Source of the DNA: an uncultured Mailhella sp.
GTDB lineage: Bacteria; Desulfobacterota; Desulfovibrionia; Desulfovibrionales; Desulfovibrionaceae
DNA length: 39,451 nt
Assembly: GCF_947631555.1 (NCBI RefSeq)
Contig: NZ_CANRLT010000016.1
Coordinates: 1 to 39,451, forward strand
Direction: 5' to 3'
Made by a program: the position numbers and the translations under genes. The notes under the pieces were generated by a model, which saw nothing but the letters and a program-made list of their open reading frames with translations, was not told the origin of the DNA and did no database searches. Numbering within the stretch: position 1 is the stretch's first letter; every line of letters starts with the position of its first letter. Below, piece by piece: positions 9,600-18,695 of this stretch.

Positions 9600-9872
9600 T
9601 CAGTGGACTTTTTTCTTGAGATTGTCGCTGGCTCTGAAGACGATGGTCTTGCTGGCGGGGATAGTAATGGTTTCACCGGTGCGGGGGTTGTGCCCCTTGC
9701 GTTCCTTGCGTTCCTGCACCAGAAGTGAGCCGAAGCCGGGGAAGGAGATTCTGCCTTCGGCAACGAGGGTCTCTTTCATGGCATCGAGCATGGCATTCAG
9801 CACCTGTTCGGCGTTGACCCTGCTGATGGAGCTTTTTTCGGCAATTTTGGCGATAAGTTCCGCTTTCGTCAT
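9600..9872 (-). CDS. hup: HU-family DNA-binding protein
   Basis: This nucleoid-associated protein bends DNA as a dimer. The 90-aa product starts MTKAELIAKIAEK at an ATG preceded by AAGGAG. It has the HU signature around GRISFPGFGSLLVQERKERKGHNPRTGETITIPA (~43-76), including the beta-arm and the conserved Asn-Pro (NPRTGE) that intercalates into DNA. The open frame extends 25 codons upstream, but that part lacks HU similarity and runs into the promoter. It has its own promoter at 9919-9947 and is followed by the 60-aa membrane protein. Confidence 0.96.
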   Translation of the reverse strand: MTKAELIAKIAEKSSISRVNAEQVLNAMLDAMKETLVAEGRISFPGFGSLLVQERKERKGHNPRTGETITIPASKTIVFRASDNLKKKVH

Positions 9873-9918
9873 GAGAAGGCTCCTTTTCTTTGAGCATTGA
9901 GGTGAAACTGACGGCTGT

Positions 9919-9947
9919 ATTAGGCCATGCTTTGATTGCAACGTCAA
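9919..9947 (-). promoter_or_regulatory. candidate promoter of the HU gene
   Basis: On the minus strand TTGACG (9942-9947, 5 of 6 to consensus) is followed after 17 nt by CCTAAT (9919-9924, 4 of 6). The resulting leader of about 40 nt ends in the strong AAGGAG site of the HU gene. It sits directly after the rsmA stop, so HU can be transcribed independently of rsmA/fusA. Confidence 0.5.
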
Positions 9948-9975
9948 GAGGTTCTCTGGTTCCGAAGCATGATTT

Positions 9976-10773
9976 TCAGGAATAGAGAGACCTGGCGAGG
10001 CTGTGGAACAGGGAGACGGCGAGAGTTTCCGGCCGCACGGTGCGGTCTATCCCCAGATGATCGAGGATCTCCGGGGAGAAGCGTTCGGGTTCAGCGTGGC
10101 GCAGGATGTTCTGAAGCTGCTTTCGGCGCTGCTGGAAGCAGATTTTGACGAGACGCGCGAGGTGTTCCGGCTGTTCAGGGCGTTTTTCCCGGGGCAGAGG
10201 CTCGAAAAGTATCACGGAGGAATCGACTTTCGGCGGAGGAGAGAAGGCCGCCGGACCGAGGACGAAGCCTTTCCGGGGGCTTACAAAGCTCTGTATCCAC
10301 ACGCTGAGCGCACCGTAGTCCCTGCTTCCAGGGGTGGCGAGGATGCGGCCGGCGACTTCCTTCTGAACCATGAACACGGCGCGCTCCAGGCGCGGGGTGC
10401 GCCGGACCAGCTCCCACATGAGCGGCGAAGCTATGTTGTAGGGCAGGTTTCCGGCGACCTTCCACGGGCCTTCAAGATTTTCCCACGGGTAGGCGAGGGC
10501 ATCGCCAGGGATCACTTCCAGCCCTGGAAGCGGGAGGGCGGCGTGCTGTCCGGCGTAGTATTCGTCCTTTTCGAGGAGCAGCAGGCGGCTCCACGGGAGA
10601 GGGCGCAGAAGGGCTGTGAGCGCACCGGGTCCGGGGCCGATTTCCAGAACCTGATCGCCATCCCTGACGCCGAGCAGCTCCACAATGCGCCGGACGGCGC
10701 GCTCATCGCGCAGAAAGTGCTGGCCGAGGCTTTTCCTGGCCTTTGCCGGAGGAAAAAGGTGGACTTCGCTCAT
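9976..10773 (-). CDS. rsmA: 16S rRNA dimethyladenosine transferase RsmA (KsgA)
   Basis: RsmA dimethylates the two adjacent adenosines in the 3'-terminal hairpin of 16S rRNA using SAM, a late quality step in 30S assembly. The 265-aa product starts MSEVHLFPPAKARKSLGQHFL; KSLGQHFL is the family N-terminal motif. The SAM-binding loop is EIGPGPGALT (~55-64) and the catalytic motif IV is NLPYNIASPL (~128-137). The C-terminal helical domain is present. The start lies 4 nt after the fusA stop without a clear ribosome-binding site, pointing to translational coupling with the EF-G gene. Confidence 0.95.
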   Translation of the reverse strand: MSEVHLFPPAKARKSLGQHFLRDERAVRRIVELLGVRDGDQVLEIGPGPGALTALLRPLPWSRLLLLEKDEYYAGQHAALPLPGLEVIPGDALAYPWENLEGPWKVAGNLPYNIASPLMWELVRRTPRLERAVFMVQKEVAGRILATPGSRDYGALSVWIQSFVSPRKGFVLGPAAFSPPPKVDSSVILFEPLPREKRPEQPEHLARLVKICFQQRRKQLQNILRHAEPERFSPEILDHLGIDRTVRPETLAVSLFHSLARSLYS

Positions 10774-10777
10774 GCCG

Positions 10778-12823
10778 TCACATGGTGTCGTATTTTTTGA
10801 AGCGCATGGTGAACCCAGCCCGTCCCTGTGTGGCGGATCGCAGTGCCGTGGAGAAGCCGAAGAGTTTGCGCATGGGAGCCATGCCGGAGAAATACCTTCT
10901 TCCGCCGCGTTCTCCCAGCTCTTCGATCTTGCCGCCGCAGTTCTGGAACAGGCTGATGGAGGCGCCGAGGGCCTCTTCCGGGGCGACGATTTCCACGTCC
11001 ATGATGGGTTCCAGCACAACGGCCCTGGCCTGGCTCATGGCTTCACGCACGGCCAGGGAAGCCGCCATGCGGCAGCCTGCGGCGGTGGCTCCGTCCTTTG
11101 CCGCGGCGGTTACGGTGACGGCCACGTCCTGCACGGGGTAGCCGGTCTGCGGGCCGGAAAGAAGACTGTCGTTGATGCCCTGAAGCACTTCGTCAGCCAG
11201 AGCGCGGGGCAGTGCCGTGCGGAGATCCTCCGGATGGGCGAGAGCGTCGCTCAGGCTCACGAGGTTGCCCGTGTCGCGGGGACGCGGGGACACCGTCAGA
11301 GTTATGTCGCCGAAGTGGTGCACCGTGCCGAGATCGCGGTCGAAGACGCCCCGCCCTTCGGCTTCGCGGCGCACGGTCTCGCGGGCCACAACCTGGGGCT
11401 GTCCGGCTCTGGGTGTGATGCCGTATTCGCGTTTCATGCGCTCCAGGATCACGTCAAGGTGCAGTTCGCCCATACCCGAAAGGATGCGGTCGCCGGATTC
11501 CTCGTCCAGGGTAACGCCCAGGGTAGGATCCTCAGCCGCGTAGCGGGCCAGCGCTTCGTCCAGGACCTTGCCTTCGTCGGCGTTGCGCGGTTCCAGAGCT
11601 TCGGAGATCACGGGCTTCACGTCTTCCAGCCGTTCCAGCAGCACGTCCAGGCCGTGCGCCGTGAAGGTGTCGCCCGTGCGCGCCGAACGCAGGCCCAGCA
11701 CGGCCACAATGTCGCCGGAGCAGGCTTCCGCAAGCTGTTCCTGCTGGCCGGCGTCCATGCGGAACATGCGTGAAATGCGCTCGTCCTTCTTCAGCGCGGC
11801 GTTGCGCACAGTGTCACCTTCCTTCAGGCGGCCGGAGTAGAGGCGCATGAGGGCGGTTTTGCGGCCACCGTCCATGATGATCTTGAACACCAGTCCGCAG
11901 AACGGCGCGCCGGGCTGGACATCCACCGTTATTTCCCGGCTGCCGTCCACCGTCGTGCCGCGGGGCGGAGCCGCTTCCAGGGGAGACGGCAGATACCGGC
12001 AGACCGCGTCCAGAACGGGCTGAACGCCGGAATTCTTCAGCGCCGAACCCGCCAGCACGGGGGTGACGGCCCGTTTCAGGGCGGCCCGTTTCAGGGCGGC
12101 GTGGATGTCCTCTTCGGTGAAGGATTCCTCCAGATAGCGTTCCATGAACTCATCGTCGTTCTCGCCCAGCGTTTCCAGGGTGCGTTCGCGCCAGAGTCCG
12201 GCCTGCCGGATCTCATCGCCTTCCAGAGGCAGTTCAGCCACCTCCTGGCCCTGAGAGGACTGGTCAAAGACCAGCTTTTTCATGCGCACGACATCGGCCA
12301 GCGCGTAGAAGTCCGGGCCTTCGCCCAGGGGGATGGTCACGGCTGCGGGCGTGGCGCCAAGGCGTTCGTGCAGGGACTCGAACACGGCAGAGAAATCGGC
12401 CCCCACGCGATCCATCTTATTAATGAAGGCGATCTTGGGGACGCCGAATTCTTCCGACTGCCGCCACACGGTTTCAGACTGCGGCTCCACGCCGCCCACG
12501 GCGCAGAACACGCCCACGGCGCCGTCGAGAACGCGCAGGGAGCGTTCCACCTCGATGGTGAAGTCCACATGGCCGGGGGTGTCGATGAGGTTCAGCGTCC
12601 AGTCCTTCCAGTGGCAGGTGGACGCGGCCGCGGCGATGGTGATGCCGCGTTCCTGCTCTTCGGGCATGAAGTCCATCGTGGCCGTGCCATCGTGGACTTC
12701 GCCCATGCGGTGGATCTTGCGGGTATAGAAAAGAATGCGTTCGCTGAGTGTCGTTTTCCCGGCATCGATGTGGGCGATGATGCCGATGTTGCGGAGGAGG
12801 GCCATGCTTTCGTCAGTCTTCAT
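10778..12823 (-). CDS. fusA: elongation factor G family GTPase, possibly a second paralogue
   Basis: EF-G drives ribosomal translocation and, with RRF, ribosome recycling. The product is 681 aa from the ATG at 12823, which is preceded by AAAGGAA. Seen: G1 AHIDAGKTT, switch I ERGITIAAAASTCHW, G3 DTPGHVDF, G4 NKMD, G5 GSA, then domains II-V ending LRSATQGRAGFTMRFKKYDTM. The context next to rsmA, not in a str operon with rpsL/rpsG/tuf, together with deviations such as TIAAAASTCHW for the common TITSAATTCFW, suggest this is not the main translational EF-G. It could be a recycling-type paralogue, but this cannot be settled from the window. It carries a 15-bp tandem duplication (12071-12100). Confidence 0.93.
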   Translation of the reverse strand: MKTDESMALLRNIGIIAHIDAGKTTLSERILFYTRKIHRMGEVHDGTATMDFMPEEQERGITIAAAASTCHWKDWTLNLIDTPGHVDFTIEVERSLRVLDGAVGVFCAVGGVEPQSETVWRQSEEFGVPKIAFINKMDRVGADFSAVFESLHERLGATPAAVTIPLGEGPDFYALADVVRMKKLVFDQSSQGQEVAELPLEGDEIRQAGLWRERTLETLGENDDEFMERYLEESFTEEDIHAALKRAALKRAVTPVLAGSALKNSGVQPVLDAVCRYLPSPLEAAPPRGTTVDGSREITVDVQPGAPFCGLVFKIIMDGGRKTALMRLYSGRLKEGDTVRNAALKKDERISRMFRMDAGQQEQLAEACSGDIVAVLGLRSARTGDTFTAHGLDVLLERLEDVKPVISEALEPRNADEGKVLDEALARYAAEDPTLGVTLDEESGDRILSGMGELHLDVILERMKREYGITPRAGQPQVVARETVRREAEGRGVFDRDLGTVHHFGDITLTVSPRPRDTGNLVSLSDALAHPEDLRTALPRALADEVLQGINDSLLSGPQTGYPVQDVAVTVTAAAKDGATAAGCRMAASLAVREAMSQARAVVLEPIMDVEIVAPEEALGASISLFQNCGGKIEELGERGGRRYFSGMAPMRKLFGFSTALRSATQGRAGFTMRFKKYDTM
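12071..12100. repeat. perfect 15-bp tandem duplication inside the EF-G gene
   Basis: The unit CCGTTTCAGGGCGGC occurs twice head to tail (12071-12085 and 12086-12100) and duplicates five residues (AALKRAALKR) just before the G5 region. The insertion keeps the frame, and the local length is close to what I remember for canonical EF-G. It may therefore be tolerated or ancestral. Confidence 0.95.
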
Positions 12824-12970
12824 CAAACGTTCCTTTGAGGTTTGCAGTCTTTCCCTTCAGGGGGAAAAGAAGGATTGATAACATGGCGAAGCCTCAGACA
12901 TCCTTGTCCTTACTCCTCCCTCCCTTCGGGGAGAAGCCATCCGCACGCCCCTTGACTGCCGGCTGCGGAG

Positions 12971-13834
12971 TCAGTCGGAAGAAGAGGCCGGCTGTGGATT
13001 GAAACATGCGGAAGTCTCCTGAAAGAGATAGGCGGAACATGCGGAAGACCGGAAAAAGTCAGGGGCCGGGCCGGGCCAGCAGGCTTCCATGCCGGGACCG
13101 AGGATCATGTCCGGGGAGGCGGGCACCTTTGTCTTTTCGTCCGGCACATAGGCGGCGCGCACGCCGGCGGCAGCTTCCGTGAGCAGTTCCGCATCGGGGT
13201 GCAGCCAGCGCAGGCGGGCGGCGAGAGCTTCGGCGTCCGGGCCTGAGGCGTAGAGCGAAAGCAGCCGCGGCGACGGCCGGTCACGCAGCACGGGCAGTCC
13301 GTCTGCGGCGGCTCCGTGCAGCAGGGACTTCTGAGCCGGAGAAAACGTTCCGTCCGCGCCGGGAAAAAGCAGCAGCCGCCCGTCGGAAGAGACTGCGCGC
13401 AGGTCTTCGTAGACATCGGCCAGACGGTCTCCGCCAAGGACGAAGGAATCTTCCAGTCCGGCCAGCTCCATGGCGGTACACAGCGCAGGGGAGAAGGCCT
13501 GCTCCGAGACAACGGCTATGCGCCCGGTACCTGCGGCGAGTGCGGGCACGAGGCATGCCAGAAAACGGGCGGGGGAGGCGTAGCCCGGGCCGGCGCAGGC
13601 CAGCACCCAGGCGGCGGGGCGGAGCGTGTCCGTGTGCCGAAAGCCGCTGCGGAGCGAACAGGACGAGCGCGCAGAGACGCCGTCCTGACCGGGCCAGCGG
13701 TGGAAGGCGAAGGCCAGGGCCGTCTTGAGCAGGGCGCGCAGTTCCGGCGCGGCGTTCTCGTAGGCGCCGGCGGAGAGCGCGTCTTCTGGACGGCAGGCTT
13801 CCAGCCAGCCGGGCAGTTCGGTGCAGAGTTCCAT
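12971..13834 (-). CDS. conserved hypothetical protein, possibly a degenerate dehydrogenase-like fold
   Basis: The 287-aa product starts MELCTELPGWLEACRP at an ATG preceded by AAGGGGGA. No signal peptide or membrane segment is apparent. The middle (~75-140, PAAWVLACAGPGYASPARFLACLVPALAAGTGRIAVVSE) alternates hydrophobic strands with small-residue turns. It weakly recalls the NAD-binding half of aldehyde or histidinol dehydrogenases, but no catalytic motif is visible and the resemblance may be superficial. It is Ala/Leu/Pro-rich with strong GC bias at third positions, like its neighbours, so it is a resident gene. It is transcribed toward fusA with a 147-nt gap and divergently from ogt. Confidence 0.75.
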   Translation of the reverse strand: MELCTELPGWLEACRPEDALSAGAYENAAPELRALLKTALAFAFHRWPGQDGVSARSSCSLRSGFRHTDTLRPAAWVLACAGPGYASPARFLACLVPALAAGTGRIAVVSEQAFSPALCTAMELAGLEDSFVLGGDRLADVYEDLRAVSSDGRLLLFPGADGTFSPAQKSLLHGAAADGLPVLRDRPSPRLLSLYASGPDAEALAARLRWLHPDAELLTEAAAGVRAAYVPDEKTKVPASPDMILGPGMEACWPGPAPDFFRSSACSAYLFQETSACFNPQPASSSD

Positions 13835-13978
13835 GATGTCCCCCTTTCCTTTCTGGGTACGACGCCCGCGCCGCCTCGTCAATAGCGGATGCCGGTTCGT
13901 CCGGGCATTTTTCCGGCAGGCGCCCTTTCCAGCTACGCACTTTTTTTATAAGAAAGAAAAACGCCAAAGGAGGCCGTC

Positions 13979-14491
13979 ATGCCCCGCCTCGCCATCGTTA
14001 CGCCAGCAGGCAGACTGATTCTGGAAGAACAGGAAGAAGCGCTCACGCGCATAACATATGCGGGCGCCCCTGCCGCGCTTGAAGAGGGCGGGGAGCAAAC
14101 GCCGCTCCTTGCCGAAACCCGGCGTCAGCTCGAGGCCTATTTTTCGGGCCGGCTGCGGGTCTTTGACCTGCCTCTGAGAGCGGAGGGCACAGCCTTCCAG
14201 CAAGCGGTGTGGCGTCAGCTCTGCGCCGTGCCCTTCGGCGGACTGATGACCTACGGCGGCATCGCGCACCGTCTGGGAAGAGCGGGTGCGGCCAGAGCCG
14301 TGGGCATGGCCTGCCACGTCAACCCGATTATGATCGTCGTGCCCTGCCACCGCATTGTGGGTGCGGACGGAAATCTCACAGGCTACGCTCCCGGGCTTGA
14401 GGTCAAGCGCTTTCTCCTCCGGCTGGAAGGCTCGCTTCCTCAGGCGGAAAGACGCCGTGCACAGATGGTGCCGCATCTGGTTTGCCCATGA
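13979..14491 (+). CDS. ogt: methylated-DNA--protein-cysteine methyltransferase
   Basis: This suicide enzyme transfers the methyl group of O6-methylguanine to its own active-site Cys. The 170-aa product shows the DNA-binding helix region FQQAVWRQLCAVPFGGLMTYGGIAHRLGR (~70-100) and the active-site motif VPCHRIVGADGNLTGY (~122-137), with the acceptor Cys in PCHR. The preceding NPIMIV is a variant of the usual NP-PI/L-PV-P context. There is no Ada-type regulatory domain, so it is a stand-alone Ogt/MGMT. The start has an ideal AAAGGAGG site. It heads a plus-strand run of genes divergent from the hypothetical protein at 12971-13834. Confidence 0.95.
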   Translation: MPRLAIVTPAGRLILEEQEEALTRITYAGAPAALEEGGEQTPLLAETRRQLEAYFSGRLRVFDLPLRAEGTAFQQAVWRQLCAVPFGGLMTYGGIAHRLGRAGAARAVGMACHVNPIMIVVPCHRIVGADGNLTGYAPGLEVKRFLLRLEGSLPQAERRRAQMVPHLVCP

Positions 14492-14556
14492 GAAGGGCGG
14501 ACTGACAGGAAAACGCCGTGAGCAGGCGGCCCGGCCCCGCGGCAGGGGAAAACACG

Positions 14557-14585
14557 TTGCGTTTTAGCGGAAACGACTCTATGCT
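14557..14585 (+). promoter_or_regulatory. candidate promoter of ctpA
   Basis: TTGCGT (14557-14562) and TATGCT (14580-14585) are separated by exactly 17 nt and lie 33 nt before the ctpA ATG. Each box matches 4 of 6 consensus bases. The position leaves room for the strong TTGGAGG ribosome-binding site. Confidence 0.4.
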
Positions 14586-14618
14586 TACACGGTTCCATCA
14601 CGCATTGGAGGCGTCCTC

Positions 14619-15908
14619 ATGAAGAAGATTTCTCTGTTGACCGCTGCCGCGCTGGCTCTGGTGTTCTTCCTTGCCGGCGGAGGAGCGATGAAGGCTGTCA
14701 GCGCAGAAGCGGACTACGAGTCCCTGCGCCGTTTCAGCCAGATACTGGACATCGTGGAGCAGCACTACGTCAACGATGTCTCACACAAGGAACTTCTGGA
14801 AGACGCGCTCAAGGGTATGCTCCAGAATCTGGATCCTCATTCCACGCTCATGACGGAGAAGGAATTTCAGGAGATGCAGGAGAATACCAGCGGCGAATTT
14901 TTCGGCGTGGGCGTGGAAATCACCATGGAAAACGGCCAGGTCATGGTCGTCAGCCCCATCGAGGACACGCCGGGCTACAAGGCCGGGCTTCAGGCCGGGG
15001 ACTCCATTCTCGCGGTAGACGGCCAGTACACCATGGAAATGTCCCTTACGGAAGTCGTCTCCCGGATGCGCGGCAAGCGCGGTACCGTGGTAGAACTCAA
15101 GGTTCTGCACAAGAATGGCGCGAAGCCCGTGACCATGAAGATCCGGCGCGATGCCATACCGCTTCTCAGCGTCAAGTCCAGAGAGCTGGAACCGGGCTAT
15201 CACTGGATACGCCTCACCCGCTTCAGCGGGCACACGGCAGAGGAACTTTCCGAAGCTCTGAACAAGGCCCGTGCCGGAAGCGGGCTTAAAGGCATAGTCC
15301 TTGACCTGCGCAACAACCCCGGCGGCCTTCTGGATCAGAGCGTGGAGGTGTCCGACCTCTTCCTGAGCGGCGGCGACATTGTGTCCATGCGCGGCCGCGA
15401 CGCCGCTTCCCGCCGCGTCTTCAAGGCCAGGCCCTCCCAGGACGATGTGACCTGCCCCGTGGTGGTGCTGGTGAACGCCGGAACCGCTTCCGCCTCGGAG
15501 ATTGTAGCCGGGGCGCTGCGTGACCAGAAGCGTGCGCTCATCGTCGGCGAACGGACGTTTGGCAAAGGTTCCGTGCAGAACCTCATCCCTCTGTCCGACG
15601 GTACGGGCCTGAAGCTCACGGTGGCCCGCTACTACACGCCTTCGGGCAAGTCCATTCAGGCGGAAGGTATCGTGCCCGACTTCGAGATTGCCTGGGAGCC
15701 GCCCCGCGAGGAGAAAACGCCGGAACTTTCCCTGCGCGAGAAAGACTTGCGCGGCCATCTGGAACAGAAGGACGGCGGAGATAAGAACGAAAAGAGCGGC
15801 ACGGCCGAGGCCGAGGAAGCAGCCCGGATGCTCGCCCGCGACAATCAGCTCCGTATGGCCCTGCAATTTGCCAAAACCCTGCCCGCGCTCAGAGAACTTA
15901 AAAATTGA
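14619..15908 (+). CDS. ctpA: carboxy-terminal processing protease (S41 family)
   Basis: This periplasmic serine protease with a PDZ domain trims or degrades envelope proteins. The 429-aa product has an N-terminal signal sequence ([21 protein letters not shown], ~2-22) cleaved near VSA-EA. An N-terminal helical part follows, then a PDZ domain (~95-175, [11 protein letters not shown] onward). The S41 core contains the nucleophile Ser region [13 protein letters not shown] (~288) and the general-base Lys in [11 protein letters not shown] (~311-321). The C-terminal ~70 residues are charged and low complexity ([13 protein letters not shown] onward). The start has a GGAGG site. ndk follows 28 nt downstream. 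Confidence 0.96.
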   Translation: MKKISLLTAAALALVFFLAGGGAMKAVSAEADYESLRRFSQILDIVEQHYVNDVSHKELLEDALKGMLQNLDPHSTLMTEKEFQEMQENTSGEFFGVGVEITMENGQVMVVSPIEDTPGYKAGLQAGDSILAVDGQYTMEMSLTEVVSRMRGKRGTVVELKVLHKNGAKPVTMKIRRDAIPLLSVKSRELEPGYHWIRLTRFSGHTAEELSEALNKARAGSGLKGIVLDLRNNPGGLLDQSVEVSDLFLSGGDIVSMRGRDAASRRVFKARPSQDDVTCPVVVLVNAGTASASEIVAGALRDQKRALIVGERTFGKGSVQNLIPLSDGTGLKLTVARYYTPSGKSIQAEGIVPDFEIAWEPPREEKTPELSLREKDLRGHLEQKDGGDKNEKSGTAEAEEAARMLARDNQLRMALQFAKTLPALRELKN

Positions 15909-15936
15909 CGCCCGCCCGGCGGCATCTGGAGGAACC

Positions 15937-16356
15937 ATGCTGCAGAGAACTCTTTCCATCATAAAACCGGACGCCGTAGCCCGTGGACTTCAGGGGGAGA
16001 TTCTGGCCATGATTCAGGCCTCCGGTCTGCGCATTGCGGCCATGAAAATGCTCCGCCTTACCGAAGCGCAGGCCGGGGCGTTCTATGAGGTGCACCGCGA
16101 ACGTCCCTTTTACGGCGACCTTGTGCGTTACATGACCTCCGGCCCCGTGGTCTGTTCGGTACTGGAAGGCGAGGATGCGGTGGCGGCTTACCGGGCGCTC
16201 ATGGGAAGTACGGATCCGGCCAAAGCCGCGGAAGGCACCATCCGCAGAAAGTATGCCCAGAGTGTGCAGGCCAATGCCGTACACGGTTCGGACGCTCCTG
16301 AGACGGCTGCCCGGGAAATCGCGTTTTTCTTCAGTCAGACGGAGATTGTGGGATGA
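15937..16356 (+). CDS. ndk: nucleoside-diphosphate kinase
   Basis: Ndk transfers the gamma-phosphate from ATP to NDPs through a phospho-His intermediate, balancing NTP and dNTP pools. The 139-aa product starts [17 protein letters not shown], the typical opening block. The active-site motif is [20 protein letters not shown] (~113-132), with the catalytic His in VHGSD. The start has a GGAGG site 5 nt upstream. Its TGA stop overlaps the proC ATG (ATGA), so the two are translationally coupled. Confidence 0.97.
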   Translation: MLQRTLSIIKPDAVARGLQGEILAMIQASGLRIAAMKMLRLTEAQAGAFYEVHRERPFYGDLVRYMTSGPVVCSVLEGEDAVAAYRALMGSTDPAKAAEGTIRRKYAQSVQANAVHGSDAPETAAREIAFFFSQTEIVG

Positions 16357-17138
16357 AGACCGTAGGCTGCATCGGCTGCGGAAACATGGGCGGCGGTGTG
16401 CTCCGCGGACTCGCCGCCCGGGGCGGCTGCCGTCTGCTGGGGCATGACCACAGCCGTTCCAAGGTGGACGCACTGGGTGTTGAGTGGGCAGGCAGTCCTT
16501 TGGAACTCGCCCGCCGTGCCGAAGTGATCCTTCTGGCCGTCAAGCCTTATCAGATGGAAGCCATGCTGGAAGAGATCCGGCCTGCGCTGGATGCTTCCAA
16601 AGTCGTGCTTTCGCTGGCCGCGGCCTTTTCGCTGGACAAACTGCGCAAGGGCACAGCCGGCATCTGCCCCGTGGTGCGCGTCATGCCCAATCTGCCGGTT
16701 ATCGTGGGCAGGGGCGTCTTTGCCCTGTGCTTTGACGATCCCGTGCTTTCTGAGGAGCAGCGCGGGGAGCTGCTGAACATGTTCCAGAGCCTGGGCAGGG
16801 CCATCGTGCTTCCGGAAGCTCAGTTCCCCGCCTTCTCTTCGCTGGTGGGCTGCGGGCCGGCCTTCGTCTTCCTGTTCATGGAAGGACTGCTCAACGCCGG
16901 CATCACCATGGGACTGAAGGCTCCTGCCGCCAGAGAGCTGATCGCCGCCATGGTTGAGGGTTCGGCAAAGCTCTGCCTTGAATCCCCGGAGAGCTTTGCC
17001 GACCTGCGCGTCAAGGTATGCTCTCCGGCGGGAACGACCATACGCGGCGTCAATCATCTGGAACGCTGCGCCGTTCCCGGCCATGTGACCGACGCCGTTC
17101 TCGAAGCGCTGAAGCGCGATCAGGAAATGGCGCGGTGA
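16353..17138 (+). CDS. proC: pyrroline-5-carboxylate reductase
   Basis: ProC catalyses the last step of proline synthesis, reducing pyrroline-5-carboxylate with NAD(P)H. The 261-aa product has the N-terminal Rossmann motif [15 protein letters not shown] (~5-19), the substrate-binding block [15 protein letters not shown] (~109-123), and the C-terminal family signature [16 protein letters not shown] (~224-239). It overlaps ndk by 4 nt. rodA follows after 60 nt. Confidence 0.97.
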   Translation: MKTVGCIGCGNMGGGVLRGLAARGGCRLLGHDHSRSKVDALGVEWAGSPLELARRAEVILLAVKPYQMEAMLEEIRPALDASKVVLSLAAAFSLDKLRKGTAGICPVVRVMPNLPVIVGRGVFALCFDDPVLSEEQRGELLNMFQSLGRAIVLPEAQFPAFSSLVGCGPAFVFLFMEGLLNAGITMGLKAPAARELIAAMVEGSAKLCLESPESFADLRVKVCSPAGTTIRGVNHLERCAVPGHVTDAVLEALKRDQEMAR

Positions 17139-17198
17139 GACGGGCTGCCGCGTCTCATCCCTGCGCAGGCGGAGTGCTTTTCTGCCTGAGGTGCTGCC

Positions 17199-18311
17199 AT
17201 GCAGATGCCTGACAGACGGATGATCTTTGGGATCAACTGGGGGCTGGCGCTTGCCACGCTTCTGCTCTTTGCCGTCGGCATGGTGAATCTGTATTCCGCC
17301 AGCGCCTCCCGCATGGAAGGAGGCTTTGTCCTGTCCCCCTTCTACCAGCGGCAGCTCGTCTGGGGGCTGGTGGGCCTTGCCGCCATGGTCTGCTGTATGC
17401 TGCTGGACTACCGGCGCATCGAACGGCTCGCGGTCCCATGCTACGTCATCGTCCTCATTCTGCTCATGCTCGTTCCCATAGCGGGCAAGACCGTCTATGG
17501 CGCGAAGCGCTGGATAGACCTCGGCGTCATGAACCTTCAGCCCAGCGAACTGGCCAAGTTCGCCGTGCTCATGATGGGAGCCAGGTTTCTGTGCCGTGAC
17601 GGAGAAACGTTGGGCTGGAAACGTCTGGGAGAAGTGCTGGCCATAGGCGTGATTCCCTTCCTGTTCATTGTCAGGCAGCCTGACCTCGGCTCCGGGCTTA
17701 CGGTGCTGGTTCTGCTCGGAGGCATGGTGCTTTTCCATGGTGTGAAGTGGCGGGTACTGCGCGTTTGCCTCATTGTCCTGCCCCTGCTCATGCCTTTGGG
17801 CTGGTTCGTCCTCCACGACTACCAGCGCGAGCGCATCCTGACGTTCCTTGACCCCACGCGCGACCCGCGGGGCGCGGGCTACCACATCATTCAGTCACAG
17901 ATCGCCATCGGTTCGGGGGAAATGTTCGGCAAGGGTTTCCTTGCAGGTACACAGAGTCAGCTCCGTTTCCTGCCCGAAAAGCACACGGACTTCGCCATCG
18001 CCGTTTTCGGGGAAGAGTGGGGCTTTGTGGGCTGCCTGGCTCTTATCGCGCTGTTCTGTTTCTTCCTCGCCGCCATGTACGGAACCGTGCGCGATGCCAG
18101 GGACCGCTTCGGAAGTACGCTTGCGGCAGGCATCTTCTTCTATTTCTTCTGGCAGATCATCGTGAACATCGGTATGGTGGTGGGCATCATGCCCGTGGTG
18201 GGTATGCCGCTGCCCTTCATCAGTTACGGCGGTACGGCTCTGGTGGTGAACTGCGCTCTCGTGGGCATAGTGCTGAATATTTCCATGCGCCGTTTCGTCT
18301 TTAAAGGTTAG
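17199..18311 (+). CDS. rodA: rod shape-determining protein RodA (SEDS peptidoglycan polymerase)
   Basis: RodA is the SEDS-family glycosyltransferase that polymerises lateral-wall peptidoglycan with PBP2 in the elongasome. The 370-aa length matches RodA better than longer FtsW proteins. About ten hydrophobic segments are visible. Family motifs: GAKRWIDLG...LQPSELAKFA (~101-122), RQPDLGSGLTVL (~158-169) and the C-terminal PLPFISYGGTALV (~331-343). The ATG at 17199 follows GAGGTG at 5 nt; a second ATG two codons later is possible. Its usual partner mrdA (PBP2) is not in the window. The gene ends at a terminator hairpin (18315-18335). Confidence 0.95.
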   Translation: MQMPDRRMIFGINWGLALATLLLFAVGMVNLYSASASRMEGGFVLSPFYQRQLVWGLVGLAAMVCCMLLDYRRIERLAVPCYVIVLILLMLVPIAGKTVYGAKRWIDLGVMNLQPSELAKFAVLMMGARFLCRDGETLGWKRLGEVLAIGVIPFLFIVRQPDLGSGLTVLVLLGGMVLFHGVKWRVLRVCLIVLPLLMPLGWFVLHDYQRERILTFLDPTRDPRGAGYHIIQSQIAIGSGEMFGKGFLAGTQSQLRFLPEKHTDFAIAVFGEEWGFVGCLALIALFCFFLAAMYGTVRDARDRFGSTLAAGIFFYFFWQIIVNIGMVVGIMPVVGMPLPFISYGGTALVVNCALVGIVLNISMRRFVFKG

Positions 18312-18314
18312 GCT

Positions 18315-18335
18315 GTCTCTGCTCAGAGGCTTTTT
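18315..18335 (+). terminator. intrinsic terminator after rodA
   Basis: GTCTCT (18315-18320) pairs with AGAGGC (18325-18330), with one G-T wobble, around a GCTC loop. Five T follow immediately. It starts 4 nt after the rodA stop and separates the rodA unit from the ATP synthase operon. Confidence 0.6.
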
Positions 18336-18604
18336 CCCGCCTTCGGAGTTTGCGCCGCTGTCCCATGTTCTGGCGGGTGTTTTTGCCGGAATGCGAAAAA
18401 AGTTTTATTTTTTTTCGCCGAAAAATCGGAAAAAACGCCGGAGAAAAATTGGAGAAGAGGCCTCCCCTTTCGGGGAAAGGCTGCTGGCGCATTATTATTT
18501 AATCAAATTATTTTATAAGGATATATGTTTTTAAACACGCTTTTTTTCGGGGTTGAAGACTGAAAGGCAGTGTAAAGAGAAAGCCATCCGGCGGGGAAAG
18601 GCTT

Positions 18605-18633
18605 TTGACAAAAGATAGGAAACGGCGTAGGTC
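18605..18633 (+). promoter_or_regulatory. candidate ATP synthase operon promoter in the rodA-atp gap
   Basis: The 418-nt gap 18312-18729 holds no gene. Around 18490-18540 it is very AT-rich, unlike its surroundings. An exact -35 consensus TTGACA lies at 18605-18610; 17 nt further is TAGGTC (18628-18633), a poor -10. A perfect 10-bp palindrome GAATTAATTC follows at 18635-18644. The promoter call therefore rests on the -35 box and position. The palindrome could be an operator. Confidence 0.35.
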
Positions 18634-18695
18634 TGAATTAATTCTAGCCTCAGTATGCCCTACTTGAGGCAGAACAATGAGGATTTGCGATTGCA

